From JAWPNA01 sp045402695 (GTDB taxonomy: Bacteria > Acidobacteriota > Polarisedimenticolia > JACPZX01 > DASXTC01): a stretch of 7,920 nucleotides of DNA. Positions 5,568-7,920 of this stretch are shown piece after piece. A program made the translations under genes and the position numbers. The notes beneath the pieces were generated by a model. It did no database searches. It was not told where the DNA came from and was given only the letters and a program-made list of their open reading frames with translations. Each line of letters opens with the position of its first letter. The first letter of the stretch is position 1. Location of the stretch: contig JAWPNA010000177.1 in assembly GCA_045402695.1 (NCBI GenBank), positions 1 through 7,920 of the forward strand, in the 5' to 3' direction.

Positions 5568-6560
5568 ATGGTCACGACGAGACCAACCATGAGACCCTCC
5601 GAAGTTGAGTTCTGGGTGCTTCAAGTGCTCGATCGAGTTGCCTCGCGGACGACAACAGAGGACTCTCGAATCGAGTTCAAGAGCGAATGGCCGAAGGAGC
5701 CGGGACGCGTCGCCCGCCGCCTCGCAGGCCACGCCAACGCCTCCAGGGGAGAACCCGTTCTTTGGATAATCGGTGTGCATGAGTCCAAGGGACCAATCGG
5801 TGCCACTGGATGTGAAGTGTCCACCTGGTGGGCTCAGGTGCGGGCACAGTTCGATGGCATAGCCCCTGAGATGTTGATCAACCTCGACGTTCATTGGAAG
5901 GGGATCCCAGTCCATGCGATTCTCTTCGACACGACTCGTCCCCCATACACCGTTGTGGTGAGTCGTGCCAATGCAACTGGCGGCATTACACGGGAAACTC
6001 CCTGGCGCGAAGGCACTGCCGTTCGATCTGCGAATAGAGAAGATCTTCTACGAATGCTCGTGCCAGCGACTCGCCTACCGATACTGGAACTTCTGGATGC
6101 CTCATTCGTCGTATCTGGCCAATCGTGGAAGCTGGAGCTGACGTTTTACGTCACTCCGACTTCGGATGAGCGCATAGTGATCCCGGTCCGCTCGTGTCAG
6201 CTTCGTTGCAAACTGGATGCGTGGCTGTTTGAGCCCGACGATGTCCAGCTATATGCACCTGGGGAAGAGGACTACCTGATTCGAGTCACCCACTCAGAGG
6301 CGATCATCCTCGGTCCAGGCAAGATGTTCCTTCACGGAGGGAGTATTGACGTCCTGGGAGGGTCAACTCTCTCAACGGACTTGAAGGGTGTGAAGTCTAG
6401 ATTGAATCTCACTGCCACGGTCCTACCTGTCGGCGCATCACTCCCCATTACCATTTCGGCACTTCTAAATAGACATGAGCATCTGACCGGACCAGCTGGG
6501 CTGCAATGGCGACTCGCCCCAGATCCGTTTGACGCCTTTGCTCACGATCTGAGTTCATGA
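5568..6560 (+). CDS. AlbA_2/Schlafen-type domain protein
   Basis: A 330-residue protein. The N-terminal half fits the AlbA_2 (Schlafen-type, 'divergent AAA-4') fold. It has Glu36-Phe-Lys in 'EDSRIEFKSEW', followed by a helix ending 'RLAGHANASRGEPVLWIIGV' (the Ala-x-Ala-Asn-Ala-x-x-Gly ... Gly-Val pattern) and, later, 'PWREGTAVRSANREDLLRML', which matches the 'R-x-G-(S/T)' strand plus closing helix of the family. The C-terminal half (about residues 180-330) is beta-rich and unassigned. Family members bind nucleic acid, and some Schlafen-type domains are RNases. In bacteria they occur as regulators and in defence genes. Start choice is uncertain: ATG 5568 (used) or ATG 5589; GTG 5496 lies only 3 bases past the remnant-D stop, and none has a clear ribosome-binding site. 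Its stop overlaps the end of the convergent receiver gene by six bases. Confidence 0.7.
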   Translation: MVTTRPTMRPSEVEFWVLQVLDRVASRTTTEDSRIEFKSEWPKEPGRVARRLAGHANASRGEPVLWIIGVHESKGPIGATGCEVSTWWAQVRAQFDGIAPEMLINLDVHWKGIPVHAILFDTTRPPYTVVVSRANATGGITRETPWREGTAVRSANREDLLRMLVPATRLPILELLDASFVVSGQSWKLELTFYVTPTSDERIVIPVRSCQLRCKLDAWLFEPDDVQLYAPGEEDYLIRVTHSEAIILGPGKMFLHGGSIDVLGGSTLSTDLKGVKSRLNLTATVLPVGASLPITISALLNRHEHLTGPAGLQWRLAPDPFDAFAHDLSS

Positions 6561-6854
6561 TCCACTGGCAGCAGCAAGGCGCGGGGTCGACCAACCGCTC
6601 ACGAGATACCTGAAGATGGCGGCGGGGTCGATGGACAGGATCTCGCGGACGGTCTCGATCCCGTCCTTCTCTGGCATCACGATGTCGACGATCACGACCG
6701 CCGGCCGGCGGTCTCGGTAGAGGAGGACGCCCTCGCGGCCGTCGGCGGCCTCGAGGACGGAGTAGCCTTCGGACTCCAGGGCGACGCGAAGGACGGAGCG
6801 GACGTCGGGGGAGTCGTCGAGGAGGAGGATATCTTGTCTTCGATCGGGCACCAC
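6555..6854 (-). CDS. Truncated response-regulator receiver domain
   Basis: A 99-residue CheY-like receiver. The acidic pair Asp13-Asp14 ('LLLDDSP') and phosphoacceptor Asp57 ('IVDIVMPEKDG') are present, and the conserved Ser/Thr position may be Ser in 'LVSGW'. The frame stops at 'RLAAASGS', before the strand and helix that carry the invariant Lys-Pro, so it is about 20 residues short of a full receiver (~120) and probably cannot switch normally. GTG 6854 is chosen because AGGAG (complement of 6861-6865) lies 6 bases upstream. This ribosome-binding site overlaps the TAG stop of the HEPN gene, so the two genes look translationally coupled. No output domain follows. The truncation coincides with the end of the plus-strand array, which suggests that the array's arrival removed the gene's 3' end. 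Confidence 0.75.
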   Translation of the reverse strand: MVPDRRQDILLLDDSPDVRSVLRVALESEGYSVLEAADGREGVLLYRDRRPAVVIVDIVMPEKDGIETVREILSIDPAAIFRYLVSGWSTPRLAAASGS

Positions 6855-6863
6855 GATAAGCTC

Positions 6864-7646
6864 CTAGCCGCTGTATTGGCGTAGGATCCGCTTCGACAGT
6901 TCCTCAGCCGTAGGAATCCCGCGCACCTGGACACACTTTCGCAGAACGGTAGCGACGATCTCGATGAACTCATCCTGATCGTGATCTGAGACGGATGGCA
7001 TGCCCCCACCGTGAATGAAGTCATTTCTAATACCGTACATCCGATAGACTCCCTTGAACGCGTTTCGCTTGTCACGCTCCAAGAAGTGGTACGTGCAAAG
7101 CGCTAGCCGTAACCTCTTCTCGGCGTCCAGTTTCAGGACGGCCTCAAGTGACGCGCAGCAGTCTAGAACCGTGTCCAGAGGTTGATGCCGCACGTAAGCT
7201 GCGGCCCACCGGTTCAGCCCGATCCCAAAGGCCGGCCTCTTTTTCAAGAGAGCCGTCCCGCTTCTAAGGCTGTTGAGAAGCGCGTTTGTCAGCTTGTGCC
7301 TCGGCAGCCGCGGAGGCGCATCTGAACGCGCGAGGCTCAGTGGAAGGGCACGACGTCTCGCCTTCGCGAGCTCGTACCTGTACTGACCTGTCAGCAAGTC
7401 GAGAAGCGTGACGACAGCATCCTCTGCGATACTGGAGTCGGGGACGTCAAGCACGGCCCACATCGACTGAGTGGGTCGTGTCTTTCCTGCCTTTGAGGTC
7501 CGAAAGAGCTGGCTCACCTCCCAGCCTGTCATCACGGCATTCTCGAAGGCGGGATCCCCCTTCACATCCGACATCCCTCTGATCCGGATCAACCCGAGGT
7601 CAATGTCAGCGTTTGGGGGCTTGAACGCGATCAGCAGTTTCGCCAT
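6864..7646 (-). CDS. HEPN-domain protein, putative ribonuclease (Apea-like)
   Basis: A 260-residue protein. The C-terminal half is alpha-helical, with 'LDTVLDCCASLEAVLKLDAE' followed near the end by 'YRMYGIRNDFIHGGG'. This gives an Arg207-Asn-x-x-x-His212 motif (Rx4H), the active site of HEPN ribonucleases. The layout resembles the 'Apea-like HEPN' group, in which a long N-terminal region precedes an (A/S)-L-E-A helix and a final R-N-x-x-x-H-G. The N-terminal ~130 residues are unassigned. HEPN proteins of this kind are cytosolic and frequent in toxin-antitoxin and anti-phage loci; no antitoxin (MNT or similar) is seen beside it. ATG 7646 has GGGAGG upstream at a wide spacing of about 12 bases. 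An AT-rich patch at 7673-7685 could hold its promoter. The coupled receiver gene starts 9 bases after its stop. Confidence 0.7.
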   Translation of the reverse strand: MAKLLIAFKPPNADIDLGLIRIRGMSDVKGDPAFENAVMTGWEVSQLFRTSKAGKTRPTQSMWAVLDVPDSSIAEDAVVTLLDLLTGQYRYELAKARRRALPLSLARSDAPPRLPRHKLTNALLNSLRSGTALLKKRPAFGIGLNRWAAAYVRHQPLDTVLDCCASLEAVLKLDAEKRLRLALCTYHFLERDKRNAFKGVYRMYGIRNDFIHGGGMPSVSDHDQDEFIEIVATVLRKCVQVRGIPTAEELSKRILRQYSG

Positions 7647-7710
7647 CTCATCTGCCCACCTCCCTATCCGGCTTTAAATTCAAATCCCTGTCGCCGTGAC
7701 ACCACTCCGG

Positions 7711-7773
7711 CAGCGCCGGCGCGTTCCGGCCCTGCAGCGTCCCGGTCGCCGACTGGCGGCCGGGCCGGCGCTG
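7711..7773. repeat. Nested GC-rich inverted repeats in spacer
   Basis: CAGCGCCGGC (7711-7720) and GCCGGCGCTG (7764-7773) are perfect 10-base inverted arms. Between them, 7741-7764 folds into its own hairpin (10-base-pair stem with one wobble, loop GACT). A 10-base direct repeat CCGCGGCGAG follows at 7788-7797 and 7815-7824. The block lies in the 185-base spacer (7647-7831) just past the end of the minus-strand gene at 7832, where a transcription terminator would be expected. No T run follows on the minus strand, so termination is only a guess. Confidence 0.45.
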
Positions 7774-7831
7774 GCGCAGCTATTCTACCGCGGCGAGCCA
7801 GTGCAGGTATCGCTCCGCGGCGAGTGGCCGC

Positions 7832-7920
7832 TCACCCGTCGATCACCCCGTTGCAGTCGTTGTCCTTCCCGTCCGTCCTGTTTCGCTTCGGAGTGGTCTC
7901 GCTCCCGCGCGGGTTGATCG
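7832..7920 (-). CDS. C-terminal end of a protein with metal-binding-like motif
   Basis: Only the last 28 codons are visible, ending at TGA (complement of 7832-7834). They read '...RTDGKDNDCNGVIDG'. The run Asp-Gly-x-Asp-Asn-Asp-Cys-Asn-Gly-x-x-Asp is the core of the MopE-like putative metal-binding repeat and similar calcium-loop repeats of secreted bacterial proteins. The opposite strand and other frames show nothing comparable. With so little sequence the frame choice rests on this motif alone. If right, it is the end of an exported, Ca-binding repeat protein, similar in style to the Kelch gene on the left flank. Confidence 0.5.
   Translation of the reverse strand, partial: INPRGSETTPKRNRTDGKDNDCNGVIDG

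Noticed and set aside
6563..6592. Possible fifth recombinase fragment resembling the 'WQ(R/K)xAGFD' segment
   Set aside because: It needs three gaps in about 27 bases, and the minus strand still reads as receiver-domain sequence ('VSGW...LAAA'). Probably chance.
7471..7917. Two plus-strand open frames at the right end
   Set aside because: One is antisense to the HEPN gene and the other is low-complexity Arg/Pro-rich sequence over the hairpin spacer. Neither shows coding signs.

Overview
The window is GC-rich and reads as chromosomal DNA of a Gram-negative bacterium. The leftmost gene is a secreted Kelch-type protein with a 'DTWEWDG' repeat, and the rightmost is the tail of a protein ending in a 'DNDCNGVIDG' metal-binding-like motif. 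Both styles are common in planctomycetes and similar environmental phyla. The assignment is an inference from protein style only, and no taxonomic marker is present.

Layout. Left flank (1-221, minus): start of the Kelch protein gene. Then comes a ~450-base regulatory gap (222-674) holding a good sigma70-like promoter (511-539) and a perfect 15-base palindrome (559-573). From 675 to 6560 every gene is on the plus strand: a 612-aa GHKL-type ATPase; a tyrosine recombinase made of the catalytic domain only (copy A, 2646-3242); an alpha-helical protein of unknown function (3284-4009); recombinase remnant B (4013-4188); a small excisionase-like helix-turn-helix protein (4213-4479); remnant C (4461-4547); a small exported protein (4701-5210); remnant D (5250-5492); and an AlbA_2/Schlafen-type protein (5568-6560). 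On the right, facing this block, lie a HEPN-type putative ribonuclease gene (7646-6864) and a truncated response-regulator receiver gene coupled to it (6854-6555). They are followed by a GC-rich structured spacer and the tail of the last gene (minus strand).

The main observation is the repeat unit. Four unlike single genes, all in the same direction, are each followed directly by the 3' end of a tyrosine-recombinase gene. The four recombinase ends (A-D) are cut at different points on their 5' side, but all run exactly to the recombinase stop codon and all end in Leu-Pro-Cys-stop. They are not copies of one another. They form two alternating lineages (A/C and B/D), and A and C differ mostly at silent third codon positions, so C came from a recombinase that had been under protein-level selection. 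The simplest reading is an integron-like cassette array in which each cargo gene was captured next to the 3' end of a recombinase gene. In this reading the 3' end of the recombinase gene would act as attachment site or recombination seam. The cargo (GHKL ATPase, Xis-like HTH, AlbA_2 protein) and the HEPN neighbour resemble accessory or defence-island content. The mechanism and any defence role are inference.
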